Below, in pieces: positions 47,896 through 56,860 of a stretch of DNA of 64,000 nucleotides. The DNA lies in contig NC_019693.1 in the NCBI RefSeq assembly GCF_000317105.1, forward strand, positions 6,759,227 through 6,823,226, read 5' to 3'. A program made the translations under genes and the position numbers. The notes below the pieces were generated by a model. The model did not search any database and had not been told where the DNA came from. It saw nothing but the letters and a program-made list of their open reading frames with translations. The DNA is from Oscillatoria acuminata PCC 6304. Lineage in GTDB: Bacteria > Cyanobacteriota > Cyanobacteriia > Cyanobacteriales > Laspinemataceae. The first letter of the stretch is position 1; each line of letters opens with the position of its first letter.

Positions 47896-48816
47896 ATGGC
47901 GACATTAACAGGACGAGATCTACTCAGCGTTGCCGATCTCAGCGTTGAAGAACTGCATCAACTGCTGGATCTCGCGACGCAGATGAAAGCCGGAACCCTC
48001 ACCCCCCGATGTGAAAAAGTGCTGGGGTTGCTGTTTTCCAAAGCCTCAACCCGGACTCGGGTCAGCTTTACCGTAGCCATGTACCAACTGGGGGGCCAAG
48101 TGATTGACTTAAATCCCAATGTCACCCAGGTAAGTCGGGGGGAACCCTTACCCGACACTGCCCGCGTATTAGACCGATATTTGGATGTTGTCGCAATTCG
48201 GACCTTTGATCAGGCGGACCTAGAAACCTTTGCTAACTATGCCGAAATGCCGGTGATTAATGCCTTGAGCGATCGCGAACATCCCTGTCAAGCCTTAGCC
48301 GATATCATGACTGTGGGTGAATGTTTTGGACAACTCGAAGATGTCACCCTCACCTATCTCGGCGATGGCAATAATGTCGCCCATTCCCTCCTCCTGGCAG
48401 GGGCAATGGTGGGCATGAATATCCGCATCGCCACTCCAGCACAATTTGAACCTGACCCGGCGATCGTCGAACAAGCCAAAAAAATCGCCCAAGGCAAAAG
48501 TGAAGTCTTAATCACCGATGACCCCATTCAGGCGGTGAAAGGGGCACAAGTGCTCTATACCGACGTTTGGGCGAGTATGGGACAAGAGGAAGAAGCTAGA
48601 ACCCGGATTCCCCTATTTCAGCCATATCAGGTGAATGAAGATTTATTTAATCATGCCGATGGAAGTGCTATTATTTTGCACTGCTTACCGGCTCATCGCG
48701 GTGAAGAAATTACCGATGGGGCGATCGAAGGGGCGGCATCCCGAGTTTGGGACCAAGCCGAAAATCGAATGCACGCCCAAAAAGCGCTGCTGGCAAGCGT
48801 ACTCGGGGCAATTTAG
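47896..48816 (+). CDS. argF: Ornithine carbamoyltransferase
   Basis: 306 residues. The carbamoyl phosphate site is SKASTRTRVSF, the ornithine-side motif is HPCQALADI, and HCLPAHRGEEI carries the catalytic Cys. It makes citrulline from ornithine and carbamoyl phosphate in arginine synthesis. Full length for the family. AGGAG is five bases upstream of the ATG. It stands alone with no other arg genes nearby; a degenerate double-hairpin repeat follows. Confidence 0.96.
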   Translation: MATLTGRDLLSVADLSVEELHQLLDLATQMKAGTLTPRCEKVLGLLFSKASTRTRVSFTVAMYQLGGQVIDLNPNVTQVSRGEPLPDTARVLDRYLDVVAIRTFDQADLETFANYAEMPVINALSDREHPCQALADIMTVGECFGQLEDVTLTYLGDGNNVAHSLLLAGAMVGMNIRIATPAQFEPDPAIVEQAKKIAQGKSEVLITDDPIQAVKGAQVLYTDVWASMGQEEEARTRIPLFQPYQVNEDLFNHADGSAIILHCLPAHRGEEITDGAIEGAASRVWDQAENRMHAQKALLASVLGAI

Positions 48817-48835
48817 GGGGAAAAAGCCGACACCC

Positions 48836-48887
48836 ATGCATGGTGCGGCTATACGGACAGAGCCTCTCCTGTGCGGGCTAAGAGAAT
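48836..48887 (-). repeat. Degenerate double-hairpin repeat
   Basis: GCGGCTATACGGACAGAGC and TGTGCGGGCTAAG match the minus-strand form of the dispersed repeat (compare 54863-54913), with several changes in the stems. Confidence 0.6.
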
Positions 48888-48980
48888 GCCGGATTGATTC
48901 GGGTATGGAATGCGATCGCCCTTTCGGATTGGGAATATGCGGCGCGTTAAGATTGGCGATTAGGTTTTGATAAGTAAATA

Positions 48981-50780
48981 ATGACACTGATTGACTGGTT
49001 AATTGTCTTGTTTTATCTGGTTGCCACAATGGGAGTGGGATTATATCTCTCTCGCAAAGGCTCCAAGAATCTGGCAGAATTCTTTGTATCCGGGCGATCG
49101 CTGCCTTGGTGGTTAGCGGGGACCAGTATGGCTGCCACCACCTTCTCCATTGATACCCCTCTCTACATTACCGGCGTCGTCGGCAACCGAGGGATTGCCG
49201 GAAACTGGGAATGGTGGACCTTTGGTATCTCCCACATCATCATGGTGTACATCTTTGCCCGGATGTGGCGGCGATCGGAAGTCATCACCGATGCAGAACT
49301 CACGGAAGTCCGCTATGGCGGCAATATGGCAGCGGTTTTGCGGGGGGTCAAAGCCTTTATCTTTGCCATTCCCATGAACTGCATCGGTATCGGCTATGCC
49401 ATGCTGGCAATGGTGAAAGTCGTCGATGCCTTGGGAATTTGGCAAAATCTGGGCATTGATGCTGGAGAAAATACCCTCAAACTTCTCAGCGTGATTGGTG
49501 TCAGCATCTTCGTATTAATCTACGCCGGATTAGCCGGATTGTGGGGCGTCGTTGCCACAGACTTTTTCCAATTTTTCCTCGCCTTATTTGGGGCGATTCT
49601 GGTGGCATTTTTTGCCGTGGGTAGTGTCGGTGGGATTCAGGAACTGGTCCGGCAAGTCCCTCTCGCCTCTGACAAAGATATTTTATCCCTGTTACCCCTA
49701 ACCTTTGGTGGAGAAGGCAACGCCTTTATTCAATTCAGCCAAACCGCTGGGATTACCGCCAGTACCTTTCTGGCTTATATTGCGATTCAATGGTGGTCCT
49801 GGCGACGGAGTGATGGCGGTGGGGAATTTGTGCAACGCTTTGCTGCGGCGAAAAACGAAACCGAGGCAGAAAAAGCGGCATGGTTGTTTAATATCATGCA
49901 CTATGTGATTCGGACTTGGCCTTGGATTATCGTGGCATTAGCGGCCCTCGTGCTGTATCCCGATTTACAGGATAAAGAACTGGGTTATCCGAAACTGATG
50001 CTAGACTTCCTGCCACCGGCGATGCTGGGATTGGTTGTGGCATCGTTGATTGCAGCGTTTATGAGTACGGTGTCTACCTCGATTAACTGGGGGGCTTCGT
50101 TTATCACCAATGACCTGTATTTGCGTTTTATCAAACCCTCAGCGACTCAAACGGAATTAGTATTCATTGGGCGGTTATCGTCCGTATTGGTAACCGCAAT
50201 TGGCGCGATCGCCGCCTTTGTTGCTTCTGACGTTGCCACCGTGTTTCGTCTCGTGATTGCGATCGGCACCGGCTCAGGTTTAGTCTTAATCTTACGCTGG
50301 TTCTGGTGGCGCGTGAATGCTGCTGCCGAACTCACTGCCATTCTCGGCAGTTTTATCATTGGTTCTGTCACCAGTTTGGTCCCAGCGTTAACGATCGCTG
50401 ACTTCGGGTTACGCCTGATGTTCATTACTGCCAGCGTTACGATCTTGTGGGTGATTGCCTTATTTGTAACCAAACCGGAAACGGAAGCAACCCTGAATGA
50501 ATTTTATCGCCGGGTTCGTCCCGGGGGACCTGGTTGGACAAAGCAACGCGCCAGTACCGGATTAGAACCCGCCCAGAATTTGAGTCTGGATTTGCAGCGA
50601 GTAGCAGCAGGGATTTTACTGCTGTTTGGGTTTTTGTTAACGACTGGAGGGTTCTTACTCTTACAACCAGTGATAGGGTGGATTTCCCTCATTGTCGGAG
50701 TTGGTGGATGGATGTGGTTACGGCAACTGAATAAGTCTAATGCCTTACGGATGCCTCGACCCGGAAGCGATCGCGATTAG
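48981..50780 (+). CDS. Sodium:solute symporter family transporter
   Basis: 599 residues with 12-14 predicted membrane spans. The N-terminus (DWLIVLFYLVATMGVGLYLSRKGSKNLAEFFVSGRSLPWWL) and GTSMAATTFSIDTPL are typical of SSF transporters, and the VSTSINWGASFITNDLY region carries the Ser/Thr sodium-site residues. Substrate is not readable; relatives move sugars, amino acids, proline or inositol-like compounds. The gene starts 164 bp after argF. About 75 residues at the C-terminus form two extra helices (GILLLFGFLLTTGGFLLL, VIGWISLIVGVGGWMWL). Confidence 0.9.
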   Translation: MTLIDWLIVLFYLVATMGVGLYLSRKGSKNLAEFFVSGRSLPWWLAGTSMAATTFSIDTPLYITGVVGNRGIAGNWEWWTFGISHIIMVYIFARMWRRSEVITDAELTEVRYGGNMAAVLRGVKAFIFAIPMNCIGIGYAMLAMVKVVDALGIWQNLGIDAGENTLKLLSVIGVSIFVLIYAGLAGLWGVVATDFFQFFLALFGAILVAFFAVGSVGGIQELVRQVPLASDKDILSLLPLTFGGEGNAFIQFSQTAGITASTFLAYIAIQWWSWRRSDGGGEFVQRFAAAKNETEAEKAAWLFNIMHYVIRTWPWIIVALAALVLYPDLQDKELGYPKLMLDFLPPAMLGLVVASLIAAFMSTVSTSINWGASFITNDLYLRFIKPSATQTELVFIGRLSSVLVTAIGAIAAFVASDVATVFRLVIAIGTGSGLVLILRWFWWRVNAAAELTAILGSFIIGSVTSLVPALTIADFGLRLMFITASVTILWVIALFVTKPETEATLNEFYRRVRPGGPGWTKQRASTGLEPAQNLSLDLQRVAAGILLLFGFLLTTGGFLLLQPVIGWISLIVGVGGWMWLRQLNKSNALRMPRPGSDRD

Positions 50781-50936
50781 TAGTCCCCAACAAAGGGTGA
50801 GGATTCCTACCCCACCCTTTGTCTGGCAATCCTCCAGCAAATCGTGAGATAATAATCAAAGTCACCCTTGAGTCAAAAAGGGTGCAGTCTGCTCAACCCT
50901 AATGCTTGCCGTTACACCGTCCTACCTTTTACCCCC

Positions 50937-51191
50937 ATGATGTCAATCATCCGATCGCAAATTCTGCCCTTCTTCATTTTCCTAGTCTTTTTAGTTGCAT
51001 TAGTCGCCGTGAGTGCACGGATTTTCTTACCTGCCGATATGATGGCCCCTGCACCGATAGAAGAACAAGTGCAACCTGCCGATCGCCTCTCCAGCGTCCC
51101 CTCTCCTAAAGTTGCCGAACTGCCTCCCTCTCTGTCTCATTTGATTAAAGGATTGCCCGAAGATCGGCTATTTTTCAATCAAGAGAGTTAA
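50937..51191 (+). CDS. 84-aa single-span membrane protein (unknown)
   Basis: The ATG at 50937 (or the adjacent ATG at 50940) is preferred over the upstream in-frame GTG-type start at 50868, because the added 23 residues look non-coding. The peptide has one membrane helix (LPFFIFLVFLVALVAVSARIF) and a Pro-rich polar tail ending GLPEDRLFFNQES. The stop is six bases before the start of the GNAT gene, so the two are likely co-transcribed. No family recognised. Confidence 0.65.
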   Translation: MMSIIRSQILPFFIFLVFLVALVAVSARIFLPADMMAPAPIEEQVQPADRLSSVPSPKVAELPPSLSHLIKGLPEDRLFFNQES

Positions 51192-51197
51192 GGGAAA

Positions 51198-51674
51198 TTG
51201 CATAGCAAACCGGCAACTCTGGAACTGATTCCGGGATATCGTCTGCGGGTGGGTTCATCCCGCGATCGCTACTTATTGGTAAAGTTCTTGAAGTTAACCT
51301 ATCAGGAACTTTACCCCGACTATGACTTTGACCATTTAGCCAAAACTGTTGACCAATATTTTGCCGAGGAAACGCCATTATGGTGGGTGGAATATCCGGA
51401 TAATTCTGAACCCGTGGGTTGTTTATGGTTAGGAAATGCCGTGGATCAAGTTAAAGGCGATCGGCACGCTCATATTTTTGTCCTCTATGTCGCACCAGAA
51501 CACCGTCGCCGAGGACTGGGTTCAGCCTTAATGGAATATGCTGAAAATTGGGCCCGAGAAAGAGGCGATCGGCAGATGGGTTTACAAGTCTTTCTCAATA
51601 ATCCCCCCGCCTTAAATCTCTATCAAAAATTAGGCTATCAAAGTCATTCCGTTTGGATGCTTAAATCATTATAA
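51198..51674 (+). CDS. GNAT-family N-acetyltransferase
   Basis: 158 residues. The acetyl-CoA motif is VAPEHRRRGLGSALM, and LYQKLGYQSHSVWMLK closes the fold. The only start that keeps the N-terminal strand is TTG at 51198, with AAGGG upstream; there is no ATG in the first 100 residues and a stop lies three codons upstream. Substrate unknown. The upstream membrane peptide gene is six bases away. Downstream are the GGCAGAGCC repeats. Confidence 0.83.
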   Translation: MHSKPATLELIPGYRLRVGSSRDRYLLVKFLKLTYQELYPDYDFDHLAKTVDQYFAEETPLWWVEYPDNSEPVGCLWLGNAVDQVKGDRHAHIFVLYVAPEHRRRGLGSALMEYAENWARERGDRQMGLQVFLNNPPALNLYQKLGYQSHSVWMLKSL

Positions 51675-51694
51675 CTAATCGCTGTACCCAAGAT

Positions 51695-51914
51695 GATCCT
51701 CGTGACTTGGCTCTGCCGAGTCACGCACGAGGGGAGGCTCTGCCTCCTAATTTCCAAACAGGCTGTAGGCGGCAGAGCCGCAAAATGCCCGTGTCACGGC
51801 AGAGCCATGACACGAGAGATATGGGGGGGGTTTTAACGGATTTATTAGGCGGCAGAGCCGCAAAATGCCCGTGTCACGGCAGAGCCATGACACGAGAGAT
51901 ATGGGGGGGGTTTT
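51695..51914. repeat. GGCAGAGCC repeats with an 80-bp tandem duplication
   Basis: AGGCGGCAGAGCCGCAAAAT..GGGGGGGGTTTT occurs at 51767-51834 and 51847-51914 (period 80). Each contains CGTGTCACGGCAGAGCCATG and the palindromic GTGTCA..TGACAC. Before them lies CGAGTCACGC..GGCTCTGCC, a related unit. It fills the gap between two convergent genes. Confidence 0.85.
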
Positions 51915-52679
51915 CTATTTTCCTAATCGATTTAATCCGATTTCTACATACTCATATTCCCGCTCAATACTAATAGATTTTCGCTCTAATCGCTGAGAAA
52001 CGGCTGCGGTGGTAAAGGTTCCAGCAAATAAATCTAATACCACATCTCCCGGATTGCTACTAGCTTTGATAATTCGTTCGAGTAGTGCTTCCGGCTTTTG
52101 CGTGGGGTGTTTTCGATATTCCGGCATTTTATATCTCACTCTGGGAATATACCAAACATTTCCTGGGATTTTGGTGGTACAATAAGGAGCCGGTTCGCTT
52201 TTTCGATAATCAATCAGTTTGCGGACTGCACCCGTTTTCGCTTCAACTCGAATTTCATCGGCATTAAATGTATAATGTTGAGGATTTTTGACCGCAAATA
52301 GAATCGGTTCATACAATGAACCAAAGTATTTTTTCGCCTGCATTCCCGAACTGTCATAATGCCAAACAATTCGAGATAAAATCGTTAATCTTTTTTGCAG
52401 ATAAATATCCAGATGAGGCATATATTGTGTAGCAGACATCAAATATAATGCCCCGGTGGTTGTGAGTTTACGAAAACATGATTCCAACCACTGATAGCAC
52501 CAGTCTAAATAAGCATCATCACCTTTCCATTGTTCTTTTTTGCCATTAAAAATTTTGCCGATATTATAGGGAGGGTCGGCAAAAATTAAATTAATGCTGT
52601 TATCTTCAATCCCGGCTTCTAAAGCATCGATAACATCTCCCCAAATCACTTGATGTCCGGGGATTTCAAATACTTTCAT
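51915..52679 (-). CDS. YhdJ-type adenine-specific DNA methyltransferase
   Basis: 254 residues. Motif IV is ADPPYNIGK (residues 34 onward) and motif I is LDLFAGTFTT near the C-terminus, the beta-class order. Segments SRIVWHYDSSGMQAKKYFGSLYEPI, EAKTGAVRKLIDYRK, VPGNVW-type KIPGNVWYIPRVRY and HPTQKPEALLERII match E. coli YhdJ closely along the whole chain. YhdJ methylates the second A of ATGCAT, and the cyanobacterial AvaIII-type enzymes share that site, so the same target is likely. No restriction gene is next to it, so it is an orphan. The family's basic C-terminal tail is absent. Confidence 0.85.
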   Translation of the reverse strand: MKVFEIPGHQVIWGDVIDALEAGIEDNSINLIFADPPYNIGKIFNGKKEQWKGDDAYLDWCYQWLESCFRKLTTTGALYLMSATQYMPHLDIYLQKRLTILSRIVWHYDSSGMQAKKYFGSLYEPILFAVKNPQHYTFNADEIRVEAKTGAVRKLIDYRKSEPAPYCTTKIPGNVWYIPRVRYKMPEYRKHPTQKPEALLERIIKASSNPGDVVLDLFAGTFTTAAVSQRLERKSISIEREYEYVEIGLNRLGK

Positions 52680-52737
52680 TCAAGTTTCATTCCATGATTT
52701 GAAGCATAGAGAAATGGCACTGTATTGTCCTCCCTAC

Positions 52738-54054
52738 TTATTCTAATTTTCTATACCATGCCAGCAATCCCTGGCGATGCACTTCTTGCCAGGGGATATC
52801 CTGCGATCGCGCAATAGTAGCACAATCTTCATACTCTGGTTGTACATTGGTAATGGTTCCTTGACTATCCGTGGCAACCTTGACCCGCACTTCCCCAAAT
52901 GGGGTGGAAACGGTGTGGAGTTCCCGATGCAAAATCGATCGCTGTTGGGTCGAAATCCGAATCCCCAAGGTAGGCGTTTCCCGAAATATTACCGCTTCAC
53001 AGGTTTTTTGTTGTTCCGGATGACAAATCACTGTCAGCAAGATGCCGGTTCGGGATTTTTTCATAGATATTCCCTCCGTAAAGGCATCCAAAGCACCTGC
53101 GGCAAATAATCGCTCTAAGGTATAGGCGATCGCCTGGGGATTGGCATCATCAATCTGAGTTTCTAGGACTGTAATGCTTTCCGTCACCGTAGAGTCTGGC
53201 AGATTGTCCGTTAACTCTCCCACCCATAGGCGCAGGATATTGGGAATCGGCAAATCCCGGGAACCGGCACCTAATCCGATTTGCTCAATCCTCATCGGTG
53301 GCGGATTGCCAAAGGCAGTGGCGAGGGTAACAGCGATCGCCGCACCAGTTGGGGTAACTAATTCTTTCTCAATCCCATTACTATAAACCGGCACCTGCCG
53401 CGATTGAAATAACGAGAGGACCGCAGGCACCGGCACCGGCAATCTCCCATGTGCTGCCCATACTGTACCCCCTCCCGTAGGCAAGGGTGAACAGTACAAT
53501 TGCTCAATTCCTAACCAATCTAATCCCAAGCAAGTCCCAACAATATCCACGATCGCATCCGTTGCACCCACTTCATGAAAATGCACCTGTTCCGGCGCAA
53601 TCCCATGAACCGCCCCTTCGGCAACCGCTAAAGTCCGAAAGACTTGCAAACTCCAGGTTTCAGCCCGTTTCGGTAACTGCGCCCCTTGAATCAGTGCCTC
53701 AATTTCCGGTAAGTGGCGAGTCGGGTGATGACTGTGATGATGTTTGTGTTCATGCTCATGATGATGCTCATGCTCATGGGGGTGATGATGATGCTCATGC
53801 TCATGATGATGGTGGCGATCGCCCGGATCTCGATTAGACTGAGCAACAGTCTCAACCCGATCAACATGAATTTTCATCGCCTGCTGGGTGTTGCGGTGCA
53901 CCCATTCTTGCCTGAGTTGGTATTCCGGACCAATACCGAGGCAGTCGAGTTGCTCCCTGAGATAATCAAACGGAACCCCAGCGCTCACCAATGCGCCGAG
54001 GAACATATCACCAGCAATGCCGGTGGGACATTGAAGATAGGCAATTTTTTTCAT
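52738..54054 (-). CDS. larC: Nickel pincer cofactor biosynthesis protein LarC
   Basis: 438 residues from ATG at 54054 (MKKIAYLQCPTGIAGDMFLGAL); a TTG at 54066 would add four residues. The N-terminal LQCPTGIAGDM, VHFHEVGATDAIVDIVG and the C-terminal ETQIDDANPQ are LarC (formerly DUF111) signatures. LarC inserts nickel into the pyridinium bisthiocarboxylate cofactor used by lactate racemase and relatives. Between residues 80 and 112 there is a long His/Glu-rich insert (HEHEHHHHPHEHEHHHEHEH), longer than in many homologues and suited to nickel storage. larB, larE and larA are not nearby. In cyanobacteria the cofactor's client enzyme is usually unknown. Confidence 0.92.
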   Translation of the reverse strand: MKKIAYLQCPTGIAGDMFLGALVSAGVPFDYLREQLDCLGIGPEYQLRQEWVHRNTQQAMKIHVDRVETVAQSNRDPGDRHHHHEHEHHHHPHEHEHHHEHEHKHHHSHHPTRHLPEIEALIQGAQLPKRAETWSLQVFRTLAVAEGAVHGIAPEQVHFHEVGATDAIVDIVGTCLGLDWLGIEQLYCSPLPTGGGTVWAAHGRLPVPVPAVLSLFQSRQVPVYSNGIEKELVTPTGAAIAVTLATAFGNPPPMRIEQIGLGAGSRDLPIPNILRLWVGELTDNLPDSTVTESITVLETQIDDANPQAIAYTLERLFAAGALDAFTEGISMKKSRTGILLTVICHPEQQKTCEAVIFRETPTLGIRISTQQRSILHRELHTVSTPFGEVRVKVATDSQGTITNVQPEYEDCATIARSQDIPWQEVHRQGLLAWYRKLE

Positions 54055-54099
54055 CAATCCGCACAATAAATAGTCCAGAGCCTAGATTGTTCGCGAAAT

Positions 54100-54166
54100 T
54101 GTCCTTTGTCATTGGTCACTGGTCCCTTGACAAAGGACAAACGACAAATGACTAATGACTAATTGA
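54100..54166. repeat. GACAAATGACTA-type short tandem repeats
   Basis: TTGTCATTGGTCACTGGTCC and then GACAAAGGACAAACGACAAA, TGACTAATGACTAATT. They belong to the same short-repeat class as at 4678, 5766 and 6838; the two halves are partly complementary and can fold back. Confidence 0.65.
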
Positions 54167-54212
54167 TGGGCAATCCAGTCCAAGTTAATTTTCACATTTC
54201 AATTGACCGATT

Positions 54213-54848
54213 ATGGCAACTCTATACGAAATTCATCCGGAAACCCCCCAAGTTCGCAAAATTGAAGAAGTGGTGGATGCACTGAAAAAAGGTGCAGTCA
54301 TGCTCTACCCCACAGATACGGTGTATGCGATCGGCTGTGATATTACCGTGAAAGGTGCGATCGAACGAGTTAGGCAAATCAAGCGACTCTCGAATGATAA
54401 GCCGTTAACCTTTCTATGTCCCTCATTATCCAATATTGCGGCCTACGCCACCGTCACCGATTCAGCCTATCGGATTATTAAGCGGCTAATTCCGGGACCC
54501 TACACCTTTTTGCTTCCGGCAACAAAGTTGGTGCCGAAGCTGGTGATGGACCCCAAACGGAAAACCACGGGGATTCGGGTTCCAGACAATCAGGTGTGCT
54601 TAGATTTACTCGAAGCACTGGGAAATCCGATTATTTCGACTTCGGCGCATCTCCCGAGTGATTTTGATCACAATGGTTTCATCGGTAAGGCGGAGTTATT
54701 TGACCAAGTGGAAAAGCTGGTGGATGTGATTATTGATACTGGAGAGGATCCGGGATATCAAGTCTCGACCATTCTGGATTTAACCGACAACGAACCGGCG
54801 ATCGTGCGGGCGGGCTTAGGGGCTGAACTGGTTGCTAATGTGATTTGA
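54213..54848 (+). CDS. Sua5/YciO/YrdC-family L-threonylcarbamoyladenylate synthase-like protein
   Basis: 211 residues. The N-terminal PTDTVYAIGCDI, KRLSNDKPLTFLC and GPYTFLLPAT, then TTGIRVPDN and PIISTSAHLPS are the conserved blocks of the YrdC fold, which joins threonine, bicarbonate and ATP for tRNA t6A synthesis. The layout (short, with no Sua5 C-terminal domain) is nearer YciO, whose activity is weak in E. coli, so the cell's main TsaC may be elsewhere. A double-hairpin repeat and terminator follow. Confidence 0.88.
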   Translation: MATLYEIHPETPQVRKIEEVVDALKKGAVMLYPTDTVYAIGCDITVKGAIERVRQIKRLSNDKPLTFLCPSLSNIAAYATVTDSAYRIIKRLIPGPYTFLLPATKLVPKLVMDPKRKTTGIRVPDNQVCLDLLEALGNPIISTSAHLPSDFDHNGFIGKAELFDQVEKLVDVIIDTGEDPGYQVSTILDLTDNEPAIVRAGLGAELVANVI

Positions 54849-54862
54849 GTTGATGATATAGC

Positions 54863-54913
54863 CCCGCAGCGTCAAGCCTGGGGCTATACGGACAAAGCCC
54901 GCCTGCGCGGGCT
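54863..54913 (-). repeat. Double-hairpin dispersed repeat (minus-strand copy)
   Basis: CCCGCAGCGTCAAGCCTGGG..GCGCGGGCT begins 15 bp after the Sua5-like stop codon. Orientation is opposite to the copies at 55025 and 55104. Confidence 0.85.
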
Positions 54914-54931
54914 AAGAAAACTTGAATTCTT

Positions 54932-54963
54932 AACCTGTCTGCGATCGCAGGCAGGTTTTTTTT
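54932..54963 (+). terminator. Rho-independent terminator after the Sua5-like gene
   Basis: AACCTGTCTGCGATCGCAGG pairs with its own 3' half (CAGGCAGGTT, ending 54956) and runs into T8. The loop is a GCGATCGC palindrome. Confidence 0.8.
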
Positions 54964-55024
54964 AGCACCCCACCACGGACGCCCTCATACCCAATCCGAT
55001 CATAAAAAACTTATTTTACTCTTC

Positions 55025-55154
55025 AGCCTGCGGAGGCAGGCTTCGTCCGTATAGCCCCAGGCTGGACGCTGCGGGCACCTCTTCAGCCTGCGGGCACCTC
55101 TTCAGCCTGCGGAGGCAGGCTTCGTCCGTATAGCCCCAGGCTGGACGCTGCGGG
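55025..55154 (+). repeat. Two double-hairpin repeats plus a partial unit
   Basis: Full units lie at 55025-55075 and 55104-55154, with AGCCTGCGGGCACCTCTTC between them. The first stem reads AGCCTGC-GGAG-GCAGGCT instead of AGCCCGC..GCGGGCT, a second case of paired changes. The preceding CCCAATCCGATCATAAAAAA (54990-55009) resembles the left end of the MITE-like elements. Confidence 0.85.
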
Positions 55155-55585
55155 TTTTGGCCTTAACCCTCCAAACGGGTGATCTTTTAAACATTGCTCA
55201 CCATTGGATCCGGATGAACCAGGTTCTGAAACGAAGAGGATCACGGAGATTTTATATCCAAGTTTTAAATGATACCCATGTGCCAGTTGTCAATGCGGAG
55301 TGGGTGGAACCAACCACTTTCTCGACTGTCCACCCGTAAAACCTCAGCCTTATGGCGATCGCAACCGGAAAAGAACAGACAGTGGTGCATCCTGTCCCGT
55401 TACAGCAGTATGCCGGTTTAGAAAGAGGAGTCTTCTCCCCACCAAAGTCCGCTCAATCTTGGGACAGTCTAAGTGTAGACAGCGCAGGGAGCAAAGCAAG
55501 AGGCTCAACCGACAAGCGACCCTCTCCTCCTCTCCCTCAATGTCTGCGGTTCTTTAAGTCCGGTGCGTTACCCGAGGCAAAACTC
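55155..55585. other. Upstream region of hetZ
   Basis: An open frame (60 codons, 55157-55339) reads protein-like in part (LKRRGSRRFYIQVLNDTHVP) but begins inside the repeat tail and has no ribosome binding site; it may be a gene remnant. The hetZ frame is open back to 55352 with compositionally poor residues. The hetZ leader and promoter are probably here. Confidence 0.4.
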
Positions 55586-56860
55586 ATGAACGTTAAACTA
55601 GCCAATTCGTCCAATTCCCGGAAAAACGATGCTCAAGTTCCTGCTACTCCGCAAATGACCGCAGGCACTCCTCAAGTGGAGAGCCCATCTGGAGACACCA
55701 CCGAAGAACCCATCCTGATCCTGGGAATGGACACGGAACAGTTGAGTGAGCAAATCCTCGATGAACTCAGCCAAAAGCTGAAAAGCGGCTCGAAAAGCGC
55801 CCAAGAAGTGGCCCTACGGATTGCCAAAGAGGTTGAGCGGATTTGCCGGAAAAGCAATCGGATTCAAAATTCTGGGGAAGTTCGCTCCTGGCAAATTACT
55901 CTGGCGCGCCATCGCTTACAAAAGTCCCTCCATTACTACAAACTCGGTTCTCGTCAAGGTCGGGTGGACCTCCATGCTCAACTGAGCTCGATGGTTTACC
56001 GTCATGTGGCTCACCTGCACTCTCGTCTGAGCTTCCAAGCACGATACACCTTAATCGAAGATTTCTTGCAAGGGTTCTATATCGAGGTGCTGCGTGCCTT
56101 CCGTCGGGAACATGAAATGCCCCTAACCTACACCCCTCGGACTCAGTTAGAACTGGCAGAGTATATGGCGTTTACGGAACATTACGCCAAGCGTCGGATT
56201 ACCCTCCCGGGTCGCTACAATCAACAACTGATTGTGCTGCGTGCTCAAGGGTTCGCCCAAGGTCAACCCCCAGAAACTTTGGTGGATATCGAACAGGCGA
56301 TCGAGTTTCCCAAGGGTGAAGATGCTGAGGTTCAAAGTCGCTCTTATGCAGCGCAGCAGGTTCGGGAAAAAATGATTTCTGAGATGGTGGACCCAGCCGA
56401 GGCAGTGTTGCGCGATCGCGTTGTCGCTGAGTTGATTCAATACCTGGAGTCTCAAGGTCAATCCGACTGTATCGATTACTTGGTCCTGAAACTGCAAGAT
56501 TTGGCAGCCCCGGAAATCGACGAAATCCTTGGTCTGAGTGCTCGTCAGCGCGACTACCTACAACAACGGTTCAAATACCACGTTGAAAAGTTCGCACGCT
56601 CTGGACATTGGAAACTGGTCCATCAATGGCTGGGTGCTGACTTGGATCAAAATCTGGGAATGCCTCTACAGCAGTGGGATACTTTCCTCGGAGAACTCTC
56701 GGAAGAACAGCAGCAGCTTCTCAACCTGAAGCGCTCTGGGGCCAGTGATGCCGAAATCGCCCAAGAGATTAAATGCACTCCCAAACAGGTCCAAAAGCGT
56801 TGGTCGGCACTTCTGGAAAAAGCGTGGCAATCTCGTAATACTGATTCTCAGGAGAAGTAA
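55586..56860 (+). CDS. hetZ: HetZ-related protein
   Basis: 424 residues from ATG at 55586, chosen because GAGG lies eight bases before it; the longer frame from 55352 adds 78 residues without conserved character. The core matches HetZ: AQEVALRIAKEVERICRKSNRIQ, SWQITLARHRLQKSLHYYKLGS, GRVDLHAQLSSMVYRH, LIEDFLQGFYIEVLRAFRRE, TQLELAEYMAFTEHY and QRDYLQQRFKYHVEKFA. The C-terminal NLKRSGASDAEIAQEIKCTPKQVQKRW looks like a sigma-type helix-turn-helix. HetZ controls heterocyst differentiation in Anabaena and is also found in filamentous strains without heterocysts. Its partners patU5/patU3 are not in the window. Confidence 0.88.
   Translation: MNVKLANSSNSRKNDAQVPATPQMTAGTPQVESPSGDTTEEPILILGMDTEQLSEQILDELSQKLKSGSKSAQEVALRIAKEVERICRKSNRIQNSGEVRSWQITLARHRLQKSLHYYKLGSRQGRVDLHAQLSSMVYRHVAHLHSRLSFQARYTLIEDFLQGFYIEVLRAFRREHEMPLTYTPRTQLELAEYMAFTEHYAKRRITLPGRYNQQLIVLRAQGFAQGQPPETLVDIEQAIEFPKGEDAEVQSRSYAAQQVREKMISEMVDPAEAVLRDRVVAELIQYLESQGQSDCIDYLVLKLQDLAAPEIDEILGLSARQRDYLQQRFKYHVEKFARSGHWKLVHQWLGADLDQNLGMPLQQWDTFLGELSEEQQQLLNLKRSGASDAEIAQEIKCTPKQVQKRWSALLEKAWQSRNTDSQEK

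Noticed and set aside
53713-54069. Plus-strand open frame rich in Met, Leu and Val opposite larC
   Set aside because: It is the complement of the His-rich codons of larC and has no independent support.
55157-55339. 60-codon open frame before hetZ
   Set aside because: Begins in the tail of a double-hairpin repeat, has no ribosome binding site and no known family; a remnant cannot be excluded.
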